DNA from: an uncultured Paracoccaceae bacterium
Lineage (GTDB): Bacteria; Pseudomonadota; Alphaproteobacteria; Rhodobacterales; Rhodobacteraceae
Assembly (NCBI GenBank): GCA_947492585.1
Contig: CANLND010000016.1
Coordinates: 29,976-93,975, forward strand
Direction: 5' to 3'
Length of the DNA stretch: 64,000 bases
Made by a program: the position numbers and the translations under genes. This document shows, one piece after another, positions 55,408 through 63,959 of this stretch. A model generated the notes under the pieces. It was not told where the DNA came from. It was given only the letters and a program-made list of their open reading frames with translations, and did not search any database. Position 1 is the first letter of the stretch. Each line of letters starts with the position of its first letter.

Positions 55408-55421
55408 GCAACACTTATGGC

Positions 55422-55451
55422 AAAGGGCTGGGTATTGCGGGCCCTTTTTTT
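55422..55451 (+). terminator. Terminator hairpin right of element 1
   Basis: AAAGGGC (55422-55428) pairs with GCCCTTT (55441-55447), loop TGGGTATTGCGG, followed by seven T. It is the partner of the hairpin at 52338-52368. Confidence 0.8.
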
Positions 55452-55684
55452 GTACACCATCCCATAGGCAGACCGTTTGGATCTTTTGAACGATTTGGGC
55501 GTATTGGTTTTGCGAACCAATCGCTTTGAGGGCTTCAACCTCTTTCACATCGTTTTGAAGGCTTGCAACATTTATTGCAGGACCGCAGGAAGTCACTACA
55601 TTGTTGGCAGTGTTCCAGAAGCTGACCGATTTGTTTTTGACGTCGCTCAACGGTAAGAGATTGGGACAAAGAATAATTCACGTG
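55452..55684. other. Region between element 1 and the protease gene
   Basis: No confident gene. A minus-strand frame (55650 down to 55375, TTG start) reads SDVKNKSVSFWNTANNVVTS... and is only weakly protein-like. At 55563-55578 lies TTGCAACATTTATTGC, matching the right terminal repeat of element 1 at 14 of 16 positions. This may be a leftover end of a third insertion. Confidence 0.45.
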
Positions 55685-57193
55685 ATGACGAGGAGTAGAT
55701 CCGTGCATCAACAGGCAAGTGCAATTGCAAAACAACACGCCGATCACAGCGCCCATTGGCGCATCTTGTGGGGGGCGATGCTGGCGAGCGTCTTGATTTT
55801 GGCACAGACGCTGATGGCGCAGGCGCGCCCCGAAAGTCTGGCCCCTTTGGCCGAACAAGTCAGCCCGTCCGTGGTCAACATCACAACAACCACAGTGATA
55901 GAAGGCCGTGCCGGCCCGCAAGGGATCGTGCCCGAAGGCTCACCGCTGGAAGATTTGTTTCGGGATTTCCAGAACCGTGGCGACAATGGTCCCCGTCCGC
56001 GCCGCTCCTCGGCGCTGGGATCCGGGTTTGTGATCTCCGAAGACGGCTACATCGTGACCAACAACCATGTGATTGCAGGCGCGGATGAGATCGAGATTGA
56101 GTTTTTCCCAGGCGAAGGCCAGCCAAAAGAGCTGTTGCCTGCCACTGTGATCGGCACTGATGAAAAGACAGATCTAGCATTGCTGAAAGTCGATGCCGCT
56201 ATTCCGCTAAGCTATGTCACCTTTGGTGACAGTGACACCGCGAGGGTGGGCGATTGGGTTATTGCGATGGGCAATCCGCTGGGGCAGGGGTTTTCGGTGT
56301 CTGCCGGTATCGTGTCCGCGCGCAACCGTGAGCTGTCCGGCAACTACGATGACTTTATTCAAACCGATGCAGCCATCAACCGGGGGAACTCGGGTGGGCC
56401 ATTGTTCAATATGGACGGCGATGTCGTTGGCGTGAACACGGCCATTTTGTCGCCCAATGGCGGCTCCATCGGCATTGGGTTTTCGATGGCGTCCAATGTG
56501 GCGAGCAAGGTCGTGGCGCAGCTGAAGGAATTTGGAGAAACCCGCCGGGGCTGGCTGGGTGTTCGCATTCAGGATGTGGATGAAGACGTTGCCAATGCCA
56601 TGGGGCTGGACAGTGCGCGCGGCGCGTTGATCACCGATGTGCCCGAAGGTCCAGCCTCTGCTGCGGGTCTGTTGGCCGGCGATGTGATCTTGTCGTTTGA
56701 TGGCGCGGATGTGCGTGATACCGGCGGTCTTGTCCGTCAGGTTGGTAACACCGAAGTCGGTAAAACCGTGCGCGTTGTTGTGTTTCGCGATGGCAAGACT
56801 GAAACATTGCGTGTCACATTGGGACGTCGCGAAGACGCCGAACGCGGGCCCGACGAGGAGTCTTCAACACCTGAAACAACTCCCGACACCGCAGAAAAAG
56901 AGCTGCTGGGTCTGACGGTTGGCGTGCTAACCGATGAGCTTCGCGGTGAATTGAACGTGGATGAAGGCACCGCTGGTCTGGTTATCCTATCTGTGGACGA
57001 AGCCTCGGAAGCGTGGGAAAAAGGCCTGCGCGCAGGTGATGTAATCACCGAGGCGGGGCAGCAGAAAATTGGCGATATTGCTGCGTTGGAAGCCCGCATT
57101 TCCGAGGTGCAGGAGGCGGGACGCAAATCATTGCTTCTGCTGGTGCGCCGCAACGGCGAGCCACGGTTTGTTGCCCTGAACCTGCGCGACTAA
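55685..57193 (+). CDS. Do-like periplasmic serine protease (DegP/DegQ family)
   Basis: From ATG 55685 the protein has 502 residues: a signal anchor (about 25-46), a trypsin-like domain with His128 (TNNHVIAGAD), Asp163 (DLALLKVD) and Ser236 (GNSGGPL), then two PDZ domains (about 270-365 with GWLGVRIQDV, and 405-500 with LLGLTVGVL). It degrades or refolds misfolded envelope proteins. In-frame starts exist back to 55601. Its usual place is behind hflKC, from which element 1 now separates it. The gene ends at the terminator into which element 2 is inserted. Confidence 0.93.
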   Translation: MTRSRSVHQQASAIAKQHADHSAHWRILWGAMLASVLILAQTLMAQARPESLAPLAEQVSPSVVNITTTTVIEGRAGPQGIVPEGSPLEDLFRDFQNRGDNGPRPRRSSALGSGFVISEDGYIVTNNHVIAGADEIEIEFFPGEGQPKELLPATVIGTDEKTDLALLKVDAAIPLSYVTFGDSDTARVGDWVIAMGNPLGQGFSVSAGIVSARNRELSGNYDDFIQTDAAINRGNSGGPLFNMDGDVVGVNTAILSPNGGSIGIGFSMASNVASKVVAQLKEFGETRRGWLGVRIQDVDEDVANAMGLDSARGALITDVPEGPASAAGLLAGDVILSFDGADVRDTGGLVRQVGNTEVGKTVRVVVFRDGKTETLRVTLGRREDAERGPDEESSTPETTPDTAEKELLGLTVGVLTDELRGELNVDEGTAGLVILSVDEASEAWEKGLRAGDVITEAGQQKIGDIAALEARISEVQEAGRKSLLLLVRRNGEPRFVALNLRD

Positions 57194-57212
57194 ACCAGCG
57201 CGACCGAGTATC

Positions 57213-57245
57213 AAAAAAAAGGCCCAAGCTACAGCTTGGGCCTTT
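57213..57245. terminator. Protease gene terminator, left copy
   Basis: Eight A precede GGCCCAAGCT-AC-AGCTTGGGCC (57221-57242), followed by only TTT before the element 2 terminal repeat starts. The T-tract is interrupted by the insertion. The same 22-bp hairpin with centre GT is at 58277-58298. Confidence 0.9.
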
Positions 57246-57290
57246 ACCGTAAGTGTTGCAAGGAGCGGCGCAAGCCGCTCCACATTTCTT

Positions 57291-57947
57291 TCAACTGCGG
57301 AGATGAAGCAGCGGCTGGCAACATTTCTTGAATTTGCGCCCACTCGAGCAGATGCAAGTAGCGTTGCGTCTGGTTTTCGTCGCCAATTCCAGCAGGACAT
57401 GAGCCGATGTGTTTATGATTTTCTGTTGGACTTGTTCAAAATCCCCAGCATTCATGTTGGACACCCTGCCAATTGAGTTTTCTTCGATCATTATCGAGCG
57501 TTCGGCATAGGCCGACAGAAGTCGAAGCACGTTGAGTGATTGCGCAATGGGAAATCTCTGATTGTCTATCCTGCTTTCACGATCAAAATCATAAGTCCGT
57601 TCAGGATCTGGGAGAAACAAAACTTCACTTTCACCGTCTTCACGGGGAGTAATGTCAAGAACTTTTCCATCCTTTTCCCAAACGGCATGATGCTCTGCTT
57701 CGACGAAGACTTGAGGCCAAATCCATATGGCCCAACCGAAAGCGATACTACCTCCATGCTGTTCCACCTGCCTCCAGACATTATGGAAGCACTCAAGGGG
57801 CTGACTCTCATCTGTGGCCACTACAGGCACAAATTTGGGAACTTGGCCCGGACTGATACTTTCACAAAAGTTTGAAATGACAGCGTCATGTTTAGTTGGC
57901 TTCCTCAGGAAGCTCTTGTCAAAAATTCTTGGATCAATAGCTGCCAT
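57291..57947 (-). CDS. SEC-C motif protein, cargo of element 2
   Basis: From ATG 57947 the protein has 218 residues and ends with the zinc-binding SEC-C motif CICSSGRKFKKCCQPLLH. The N-terminal part (PGQVPKFVPVVATDESQPLE, HNVWRQVEQHGGSIAFGWAI, EAEHHAVWEKDGKVLDITPR) looks like a compact globular domain. A similar W...GW.IW...EAEHH.VW pattern occurs in uncharacterised proteins. SEC-C tails occur in SecA and in many defence or mobile-element proteins as nucleic-acid or ribosome-binding modules. The function is unknown; an accessory or defence role is inference from context. Confidence 0.75.
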   Translation of the reverse strand: MAAIDPRIFDKSFLRKPTKHDAVISNFCESISPGQVPKFVPVVATDESQPLECFHNVWRQVEQHGGSIAFGWAIWIWPQVFVEAEHHAVWEKDGKVLDITPREDGESEVLFLPDPERTYDFDRESRIDNQRFPIAQSLNVLRLLSAYAERSIMIEENSIGRVSNMNAGDFEQVQQKIINTSAHVLLELATKTRRNATCICSSGRKFKKCCQPLLHLRS

Positions 57948-58050
57948 AAATCTCAACTTCTATTCAATTCATTTGGTAATTTCGAGTTCCTCGAGTCATG
58001 CGATAGAGAAAAGCAAAAAATACAGCCTCGAAGGGATATAGGCGCAGGAC

Positions 58051-58215
58051 TTATAACCAGTAAATGACGAGGACTGCCAACGAGGTTGCCGACAGGAAGA
58101 CCTTTGGGCATTTGTCGTGTCGTGTTGCCGCCCGCCGCCGGTCTTTAAGTCTGCCAAACATGATTTCGATACGGCTGCGCCGCTTGTTTTCTACACGAAG
58201 AATCACACAGCACGG
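58051..58215 (-). pseudogene. IS5-family transposase remnant (C-terminal end)
   Basis: The minus strand reads KRRSRIEIMFGRLKD, then RRRAATRHDKCPKVFLSATSLAVLVIYWL and a stop at 58051-58053. This is the conserved C-terminus of IS5/IS427-group transposases. Upstream of about 58215 the frame is lost, and no IS end is recognisable. The intact-looking relative at the right edge of the window has the same VFLSA...VIYWL end. Confidence 0.85.
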
Positions 58216-58276
58216 CGAAAATCGATGGATCCTGAGCCCAGCCAGCCGAGGTTGTTAGGTGCAACACCTGTGGAGA

Positions 58277-58305
58277 GGCCCAAGCTGTAGCTTGGGCCTT
58301 TTTTT
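58277..58305. terminator. Terminator, right copy beside element 2
   Basis: GGCCCAAGCT-GT-AGCTTGGGCC (58277-58298) followed by seven T. Apart from the two central bases it repeats the hairpin at 57221-57242. Confidence 0.9.
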
Positions 58306-58317
58306 GTGTCAAAGCGT

Positions 58318-58626
58318 TTAAACCGAGGGTGGCATGCCGGTTGCAATATGAAAGTTGCGCGTACAGTCGCGGCTCACGTTGGGCCAGTCCGTGGCCTGTG
58401 CGCGGGATTGATGAAACTCAAACGCCTGCTGATCCTCGAACACTTCGGACAGGTGAAATCGACTAGAGTTCTGGGGATCCGGCACAACGTCAAAAGAGAG
58501 ACATCCCGGTTCTGCCCGCGTCAGGAGGATGTGTTGTTCCAGCGCGGCAGACACCGCCTGAAGTTGGTCTTGTGGCACATCGATGGTCCCCGACAGGAAC
58601 ACTCGTTGGTCATCAGGTGGGGGCAT
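58318..58626 (-). CDS. Antibiotic biosynthesis monooxygenase (ABM) domain protein
   Basis: The 102-residue protein has the ferredoxin-like ABM fold pattern: VFLSGTIDVPQDQLQAVSAA, TRAEPGCLSFDVV and FHLSEVFEDQQAFEFHQSRA. Relatives are cofactor-free quinol monooxygenases or small dimeric scavengers. ATG 58626 has AAAGGT upstream; a TTG at 58650 is less likely. Its downstream side is the terminator beside element 2. The Crp gene lies just upstream on the same strand. Confidence 0.85.
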   Translation of the reverse strand: MPPPDDQRVFLSGTIDVPQDQLQAVSAALEQHILLTRAEPGCLSFDVVPDPQNSSRFHLSEVFEDQQAFEFHQSRAQATDWPNVSRDCTRNFHIATGMPPSV

Positions 58627-58646
58627 GGGAATACCTTTGAGGTGGT

Positions 58647-59309
58647 TCAAATTAGGTCCGGTTCTGCAAGTTCTTCCAACGCGGGGCGGTCCAAAATTTC
58701 GACACCGCCACGGGAAATTTCCAGAATGTCGATCCGCTTCCAGCTGGCCAGAGTCTTTGAAACGGCCTCGCGGGTCGCACCGACATATTCAGCAAGATCG
58801 GATTGCGACAGCGCCAGTCGTCCTTCACGCCCTTCTGGTGACAGATGCAACAGTTTGCGGGCCAGACGCACGGGCAGGGGCAGGAACACCTGTTCATTCA
58901 ATTGGGTGCTCATCCAACGCATGCGTTGTCCGGCCAGACGCAACAGGTCTTCGGCCAGTTCAGGGTGGTTTTGAAGCTGCGCGAGTACGTCTCGGCGTCG
59001 TAGACGGCGCAGCGTGCTGGGCATGGTGGCGCTGGCCGATGCGGTGCGCACGCCGGGGTCAAACAAGGCGATTTCACCAAAAACGGCGCCGGGCTGGATC
59101 CGGTCCAGATTGTGTTTGCGCCCTGATGCAGCAAGAATGGACAATTCCAGCTCTCCCTCGACGATCGCATAAAGCGCCTCGCCAGGATCCCCCTGTTCAA
59201 ACAACGTCTCCCCCGCGGAGAGCCGGATTTCTGTGGCCTGACTGTCCAACATATCTCGTAGACGGTCCGAGGCTCCGGATAGAAATCCTGTTGTTGGCAG
59301 CTGCGCCAT
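58647..59309 (-). CDS. Crp/Fnr family transcriptional regulator
   Basis: The 220-residue regulator has a cyclic-nucleotide-type beta barrel (about 20-120: LSAGETLFEQGDPGEALYAI, GAVFGEIALFDPGVRTASAS), a dimer helix and a winged HTH (LALSQSDLAEYVGATREAVS, KTLASWKRIDIL). No cluster of cysteines for an Fnr iron-sulfur centre is present, so it is not an oxygen sensor of the Fnr type. Its operon partner is the ABM gene, 21 bp downstream. Confidence 0.9.
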   Translation of the reverse strand: MAQLPTTGFLSGASDRLRDMLDSQATEIRLSAGETLFEQGDPGEALYAIVEGELELSILAASGRKHNLDRIQPGAVFGEIALFDPGVRTASASATMPSTLRRLRRRDVLAQLQNHPELAEDLLRLAGQRMRWMSTQLNEQVFLPLPVRLARKLLHLSPEGREGRLALSQSDLAEYVGATREAVSKTLASWKRIDILEISRGGVEILDRPALEELAEPDLI

Positions 59310-59342
59310 TTGGGTCTCTCCGTTTCGCGGGGCTGATCGCGG

Positions 59343-59873
59343 TCAGATATCGACCGCGATCAGCCCCAATTTACGGGCATTTTCCAGCGACAGTTGATCG
59401 CTGTCCAGCCCTAGGGTCAATTGATACCGCCGTATGGCCGCACGGGTTTGACGATCCAGCCCCCCAGTGGGGACGGTTTTGTAGTGGCCACGCGCAGACA
59501 ATGCGCGCTGCAACGTGGCAACTGTGTCCGGGCTCATCTGCGCCGGACACAGGGTCTGGAACCAGGTTTCTGTGCGCGGGCGCAGGATGTCCTGGCGGGT
59601 GACTGTGCGCACCACTGCCGGCGTCGTGATCTTGCCCGCGGCATCAATGACGGCGGGCTGTAGGATTTCTTGCCGCGTGATGGTTTCGATCAGGGCAGGC
59701 GTGATTTCCGTGTCCCAACAGGTGCCATCCGGCGCGCCGGGGGGGGCTTTGATTTGGGCACTGCGGACAGCTTGACCGGGGCGTTTGGCGACGTCAAGTG
59801 ACGGCGATGTACAGGCCGATACTGTGCCAAGTGCCAATAGCACAACAAAGGGGGGCAAACGCGACGAAAACAT
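59343..59873 (-). CDS. Peptidoglycan-binding domain lipoprotein
   Basis: The 176-residue protein has a signal with lipobox (ALGTVSAC, Cys near 21). Then come a segment with two near-copies (ITPALIETITRQEILQPA and ITTPAVVRTVTRQDILRPR) and a C-terminal PG_binding_1 domain (TVATLQRALSARGHYKTVPT, LDRQTRAAIRRYQLTLGL). It likely sits in the membrane and touches peptidoglycan. The internal duplicate (E/D)ILRP repeats are unusual. Same strand as the Crp gene, 33 bp apart. Confidence 0.88.
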   Translation of the reverse strand: MFSSRLPPFVVLLALGTVSACTSPSLDVAKRPGQAVRSAQIKAPPGAPDGTCWDTEITPALIETITRQEILQPAVIDAAGKITTPAVVRTVTRQDILRPRTETWFQTLCPAQMSPDTVATLQRALSARGHYKTVPTGGLDRQTRAAIRRYQLTLGLDSDQLSLENARKLGLIAVDI

Positions 59874-60118
59874 TGCTCATTTTGTGATTGAGGGCGAGGA
59901 GCCGGTTGGTTTTGCGGACCTTAGACCAGTTTTTTGACAGTCACCAAGGTAGAATAGAGGAAGGTGCTGATTTCAAAGGTCTGTTGCCACGATGATATGC
60001 AAAATTCGCGCCCGGATAAGATCGGGTGTGTGTAAAGTGATCTGTGGGGGATGAAATGGGGCTGGTCTGGGCGCAGTGGCTTGGCTACACAGTTCGCGAG
60101 TACCGAAAAAGGGAATAG

Positions 60119-60447
<329 letters not shown>

Positions 60448-60448
<1 letters not shown>

Positions 60449-61224
60449 TGCTGTGGAACGGGGCCAAAGCGCAGCGTCAGCCGCTTCACCCACGGCCCCG
60501 TTTCGCACGCCGCGCTCTGCAGACGGTGTGCGTGTTGCTGGCGGCGCAGGTCGCTGGCGTTGCGCGCGCGGATGGTCTGAAAAGCGCGCAATTTGAAGAT
60601 CCGACACGACGGTATGGTCATGCGGTGCTGGGTGACGATATCGAATACGGCACCTTGCGTCTGAAAGTCTCGGGTCGGGGGGCTGATGACACATATATCG
60701 TTTTGCCAGAGGATCATGTGTTTGAAGACATCGCACCACGTCTCGTTGATCTGGACGGGGACGGCACCTCAGAGGTCATGGTGGTTGAGACGGATGTCGC
60801 ATTAGGTGCGCAGTTGGCGGTCTATTCCACCAGCGGTGAGAAGATCGCGCAAACCCCGCATATTGGGCGGCGACATCGTTGGCTGGCGCCGATTGGTGCG
60901 GCCGACTTGGATGGCGATGGGTTTGTGGAGGTCGCCTATGTCGACAGGCCGCATCTGGCCAAAACTTTGCGCGTGTGGCGCTACCGCGATGGTGCCTTGC
61001 ATGAGGTTGCCGCGCTGCGCGGTGTGACCAACCACCGGATCGGGCAGGATTTCATCACCTCGGGCATCCGTGATTGTGGTGACGGGCCAGAATTGGTGAC
61101 AGCGGACGCAGGCTGGGATTGGGTGGTGGCCACCCGGCTACAGGACGATACGCTGCACAGCCACCAGATCGCTCCAATCACCACCTTTGCGGCCTTCAAC
61201 CAACTGCTGTCCTGCGCCAAGTAA
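60448..61224 (+). CDS. Exported FG-GAP/VCBS-like protein
   Basis: The 258-residue protein has an N-terminal basic stretch and hydrophobic signal (ALQTVCVLLAAQVAGVARA) and two calcium-binding-like FG-GAP repeats (LVDLDGDGTSEVMVVETD and AADLDGDGFVEVAYVDRP). It ends FNQLLSCAK. A partial beta propeller in the periplasm is likely. The ATG overlaps the ferredoxin stop, so translation is coupled even though the two products act in different compartments. Function unknown. Confidence 0.85.
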
Positions 61225-61231
61225 ATCCCCC

Positions 61232-62113
61232 TCAGCTCAGGTAGTAGTTCTGCGCCTTTAATGGGGGCGGTGGTGTCGTGCCAAGGTAGGGTGCATATGA
61301 GATTTCGACAGTCCGGCACATGGCATCCAGCGCCAGCCCGTTGACCGTTTCGCCAAACGGCTGCGCCAGTTCTTCGGCAACTTCTGCCAGACCAAAGAAC
61401 ACATAGGCCACGATGGCTACAAACAACGGGGTCATCCACCCTGCACTGTCCAACAGGGCAAAAGGCACCAGCAAACAATACAGATATGCTGTGCGAAAGA
61501 TCAGCAACGAATAGACAAAGGGCAATGGGGTGGAGGCCAAGCGCTCACATCCGGCCTGTGCCAGAGCAATGCGGCCCAGACGCTCCGACAGGGCGCGTTT
61601 GGCAAACCCATCGGGGGCGGCCTGTGAGAGGGAGGCATTGAGGTCATTCAACGCGGCGCAGGGCGGATGTGCACTGTTGCTATAATCTGCGCATGGCAAA
61701 TCCAAAGGGAGCCTGCTGAGCGGTAGCTTGCGCAGGTTAATCCGGTGCAAATGTAAGAAGGTCAGGGCCTGATATAGGACGGTGTTGCGGGTCTCGTTCT
61801 CTGGGAGAAACATCTCACATTCACGGGCAAGGCTGCGCAGGTCAGCGATCAACTGCCCCCACAACTTACGTCCCTCCCACCAGCGCTCATAGGCCGCATT
61901 GTTGCGAAAGCCCAAAAACAGAGACAGGGCCACGCCAAACATGGCAAAAGGCGCAGCATTTGTATGCGGCAGACGCAGGACAAAACGGTCAAGCGCAACC
62001 AGCACGAGTGAGAGCACAGTAACTCCAAGAATGCGCGGCAGGATCCGCGGTAGCACAGACCCTTGAAGAGCGCTGATCAGGTCTATCAATCGGGGTTGTT
62101 CGCGGACAATCAT
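61232..62113 (-). CDS. Bestrophin family ion channel (UPF0187)
   Basis: From ATG 62113 the protein has 293 residues with the bacterial bestrophin pattern: AAPFAMFGVALSLFLGFRNN, AAYERWWEGRKLWGQLI, LEAL-like helix pairs and PFVYSLLIFRTAYLYCLLVP, FFGLAEVAEELAQPFG. Pentameric members conduct anions or cations. The conserved N..YxRWWEGR segment is intact. The longer upstream frame (to 62254) is not family-like. Converges with the FG-GAP gene, 7 bp apart. Confidence 0.9.
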   Translation of the reverse strand: MIVREQPRLIDLISALQGSVLPRILPRILGVTVLSLVLVALDRFVLRLPHTNAAPFAMFGVALSLFLGFRNNAAYERWWEGRKLWGQLIADLRSLARECEMFLPENETRNTVLYQALTFLHLHRINLRKLPLSRLPLDLPCADYSNSAHPPCAALNDLNASLSQAAPDGFAKRALSERLGRIALAQAGCERLASTPLPFVYSLLIFRTAYLYCLLVPFALLDSAGWMTPLFVAIVAYVFFGLAEVAEELAQPFGETVNGLALDAMCRTVEISYAPYLGTTPPPPLKAQNYYLS

Positions 62114-62309
62114 TACGGTCTGTCTCCTCAAGTGCGGCGCAGCCCACCCTATCACAGGGCGGATTACGGACGAGGCCGTGCGCGGCAAGATCGGAACAGA
62201 TTGCGCCCTCGATGGCGTTTCTTTGTCTGCGCGCAACACGGGTGCAAGCCACAAGGGGGGCGGTGACGGGCGTCAAGGGTATGAGGGAAACCGACATGGG
62301 ACGCGGGGC

Positions 62310-62398
62310 GCCCCTGCGCCGCGCCCATGGCGCGGCGCTAGGCCCAACGGGCACGGGTCTTTTTGGAATAAAAAGACCCAAGCGCCGGGCGGGAGCCC
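62310..62398 (-). repeat. Dispersed GC-rich palindromic repeat, copy C
   Basis: On the minus strand this reads GGGCTCCCGCCCGGC, a perfect hairpin GGGTCTTTTT-ATTCC-AAAAAGACCC, GTGCCCGTTGGGCC and GCGCCGCGCC...GGCGCGGCGC. It is the reverse orientation of copy A and the best preserved. It lies 27 bp 3' of the purD stop, filling most of the gap to the bestrophin gene. Confidence 0.85.
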
Positions 62399-62424
62399 CT
62401 ATTGTCCAAAGGGGCTCACCAGGG

Positions 62425-63687
62425 TCAGAGGGCGCGCCAGCCAATATCGCGGCGGCAGAACCCTTCGGGCCAGTCAATTTGATCCAACATCGCATAAGCG
62501 CGATCACGGGCCTCTTGCAAGTCCGAGCCACGCGCCGTCACGTTCAGCACCCGGCCACCGGTGGCCAGAACTTTGCCGTCTTCGGCTTTGGTCCCCGCGT
62601 GGAACACCATATTGGAACTGTCTTCGGTCAGTGCATCCAGACCTTTGATCTCGGTGCCTTTGACATAAGATCCGGGATACCCGTTTGCCGCCATGACAAC
62701 GGTAATCGCGTGATCCTCCGCCCAGTTGACTTGCGCGTTGGTCAATCGGCCTTCGGCTGCGGCCTGCAACAGGTCCAGCGCCTGGGCGCCCAGACGCATC
62801 ATCAGCACCTGACACTCAGGGTCGCCGAAACGCACGTTGTATTCCACCAGACGGGGCAGGCCGTCTTTGATCATTAGACCAACATACAACACACCTTGAT
62901 AGGGCATGCCGCGCTCGGCCATTACCTTCATAGTGGGTTTCACGATTTCATCCATCGCGCGCGCTTCGATCTCAGGCGTCAGAACTGGCGCGGGCGAATA
63001 GGCCCCCATGCCGCCGGTGTTGGGGCCGGTGTCGCCTTCGCCAACGCGCTTGTGGTCCTGTGCGGTGCCAATCGAAAGCACCTCTTCCCCGTCCACCAGC
63101 ACAAACAAAGACGCTTCTTCGCCTTCCATGAATTCCTCGATGACCACTTCCGCACCGGCCCCGCCAAAGGTCCCGCCGAACATGTCGTCAATTGCATCCA
63201 GCGCTGTCTGTTCGTCCATGGCAACGATCACACCTTTGCCCGCCGCAAGGCCATCGGCCTTCACAACAATAGGTGCGCCATTTGCGCGAACATGCGCCTT
63301 CGCGGCGTCTGCGTCGGTGAAGTGCCCATAGCCTGCGGTCGGCGCGTTTGCCGCATCACAGACCTCTTTGGTAAAGCTTTTGGAGGCCTCCAGCCGAGCC
63401 GCATCTTCTGAGGGGCCAAAAACCAGAACGCCCGCTTCGCGCAGGCGGTCGGCAACACCTTCGGCCAAGGGGGCTTCGGGGCCGACGATCACAAAATCGA
63501 TGGCGTTTTCTCCAACGAAGCTGACAACGACACCCCCTTCGTTGATGTCCAGTGCGGCGCAGTCCGCGATCTGTGCAATGCCTGCGTTGCCGGGGGCCAC
63601 GATCAGTTTGTCACACTTCGGGTTCTGTTTCACCGCCCAGGCCAACGCATGTTCGCGCCCGCCGCTGCCGAGGATAAGGATGTTCAC
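62425..63687 (-). CDS. purD: Phosphoribosylamine-glycine ligase
   Basis: The 420-residue ATP-grasp enzyme makes GAR in purine synthesis. It has MNILILGSGGREHALAW, VVKADGLAAGKGVIVA, QDHKRVGEGDTGPNTGGMGAYSP and VEYNVRFGDPECQ. The start is a GTG at 63687 with GGAGAG at proper spacing; a GTG at 63699 would add four residues. It has no neighbours from the same pathway here (purA is at 40.5 kb). Confidence 0.96.
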   Translation of the reverse strand: MNILILGSGGREHALAWAVKQNPKCDKLIVAPGNAGIAQIADCAALDINEGGVVVSFVGENAIDFVIVGPEAPLAEGVADRLREAGVLVFGPSEDAARLEASKSFTKEVCDAANAPTAGYGHFTDADAAKAHVRANGAPIVVKADGLAAGKGVIVAMDEQTALDAIDDMFGGTFGGAGAEVVIEEFMEGEEASLFVLVDGEEVLSIGTAQDHKRVGEGDTGPNTGGMGAYSPAPVLTPEIEARAMDEIVKPTMKVMAERGMPYQGVLYVGLMIKDGLPRLVEYNVRFGDPECQVLMMRLGAQALDLLQAAAEGRLTNAQVNWAEDHAITVVMAANGYPGSYVKGTEIKGLDALTEDSSNMVFHAGTKAEDGKVLATGGRVLNVTARGSDLQEARDRAYAMLDQIDWPEGFCRRDIGWRAL

Positions 63688-63761
63688 GTCGCTCTCCACT
63701 TGCTAAGCTTTGCGCGTGGTCTAGTGGTTGGGCGCCAAACAGGCAAGAGAAGCATTATTTA

Positions 63762-63959
63762 ATGAGCAATTTGAGCAATCCTGAATTGTGGGCGCGAATT
63801 GAATCCCACCGTTTTCCCACGATTAAAAACAATAAACACTTTGTGGATTACATCGCGGCAGAAACCGAGATCCCGTACAAAGATATCGAGAGTGTAGTTC
63901 ATGAATACAGAAGATACGTCTATCTAGGGTCTGGACTCATTGAGTTTCAAAGCCAGTAG
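63762..63959 (+). pseudogene. Small gene truncated by IS5-type insertion
   Basis: ATG 63762 opens MSNLSNPELWARIESHRFPT, then FVDYIAAETEIPYKDIESVV and HEYRRYVYL at about residue 55. The pattern (LWARIE.F.F...EYRRFLYL) is the N-terminus of longer alphaproteobacterial proteins of unknown function that continue with a DAVDQAWHLH-type segment. Here native sequence ends at a CTAG (63924-63927) and the frame runs on into the IS end (GSGLIEFQSQ, stop 63957-63959). It is most likely a disrupted gene. Confidence 0.7.

Larger units (their letters stand above)
52369..55421. mobile_element. Element 1: terminator-inserted transposon with Abi cargo
   Basis: The segment is bounded by inverted repeats ACCATAAGTGTTGCAA (52369-52384) and, inverted, GCCATAAGTGTTGCAA (55406-55421), 15 of 16 identical; the match extends into the flanking CCCTTT/AAAGGG. 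It carries a GTG-started 576-residue zinc-ribbon DDE-type transposase and an Abi_2 gene. Terminator hairpins with a common core flank both ends, consistent with a duplicated target. The segment separates hflC from the degP-type gene. All of this is read directly except the transposition claim, which is inference. Confidence 0.75.
57246..58276. mobile_element. Element 2: terminator-inserted element without transposase
   Basis: It starts with ACCGTAAGTGTTGCAA (57246-57261), 15 of 16 identical to the left end of element 1, and ends at a degraded inverted copy (58260-58275, 11 of 16). It is flanked by two copies of one terminator hairpin. The content is a SEC-C protein gene (minus) and a C-terminal IS5 transposase remnant. 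Lacking a transposase, it would need element 1-type enzyme in trans (inference). Confidence 0.65.

Noticed and set aside
55375..55650. 91-residue minus-strand ORF spanning the right end of element 1
   Set aside because: It crosses the terminal repeat and terminator hairpin, has a TTG start and no ribosome-binding site. Its LCHKCCKP segment is just the translated terminal repeat.
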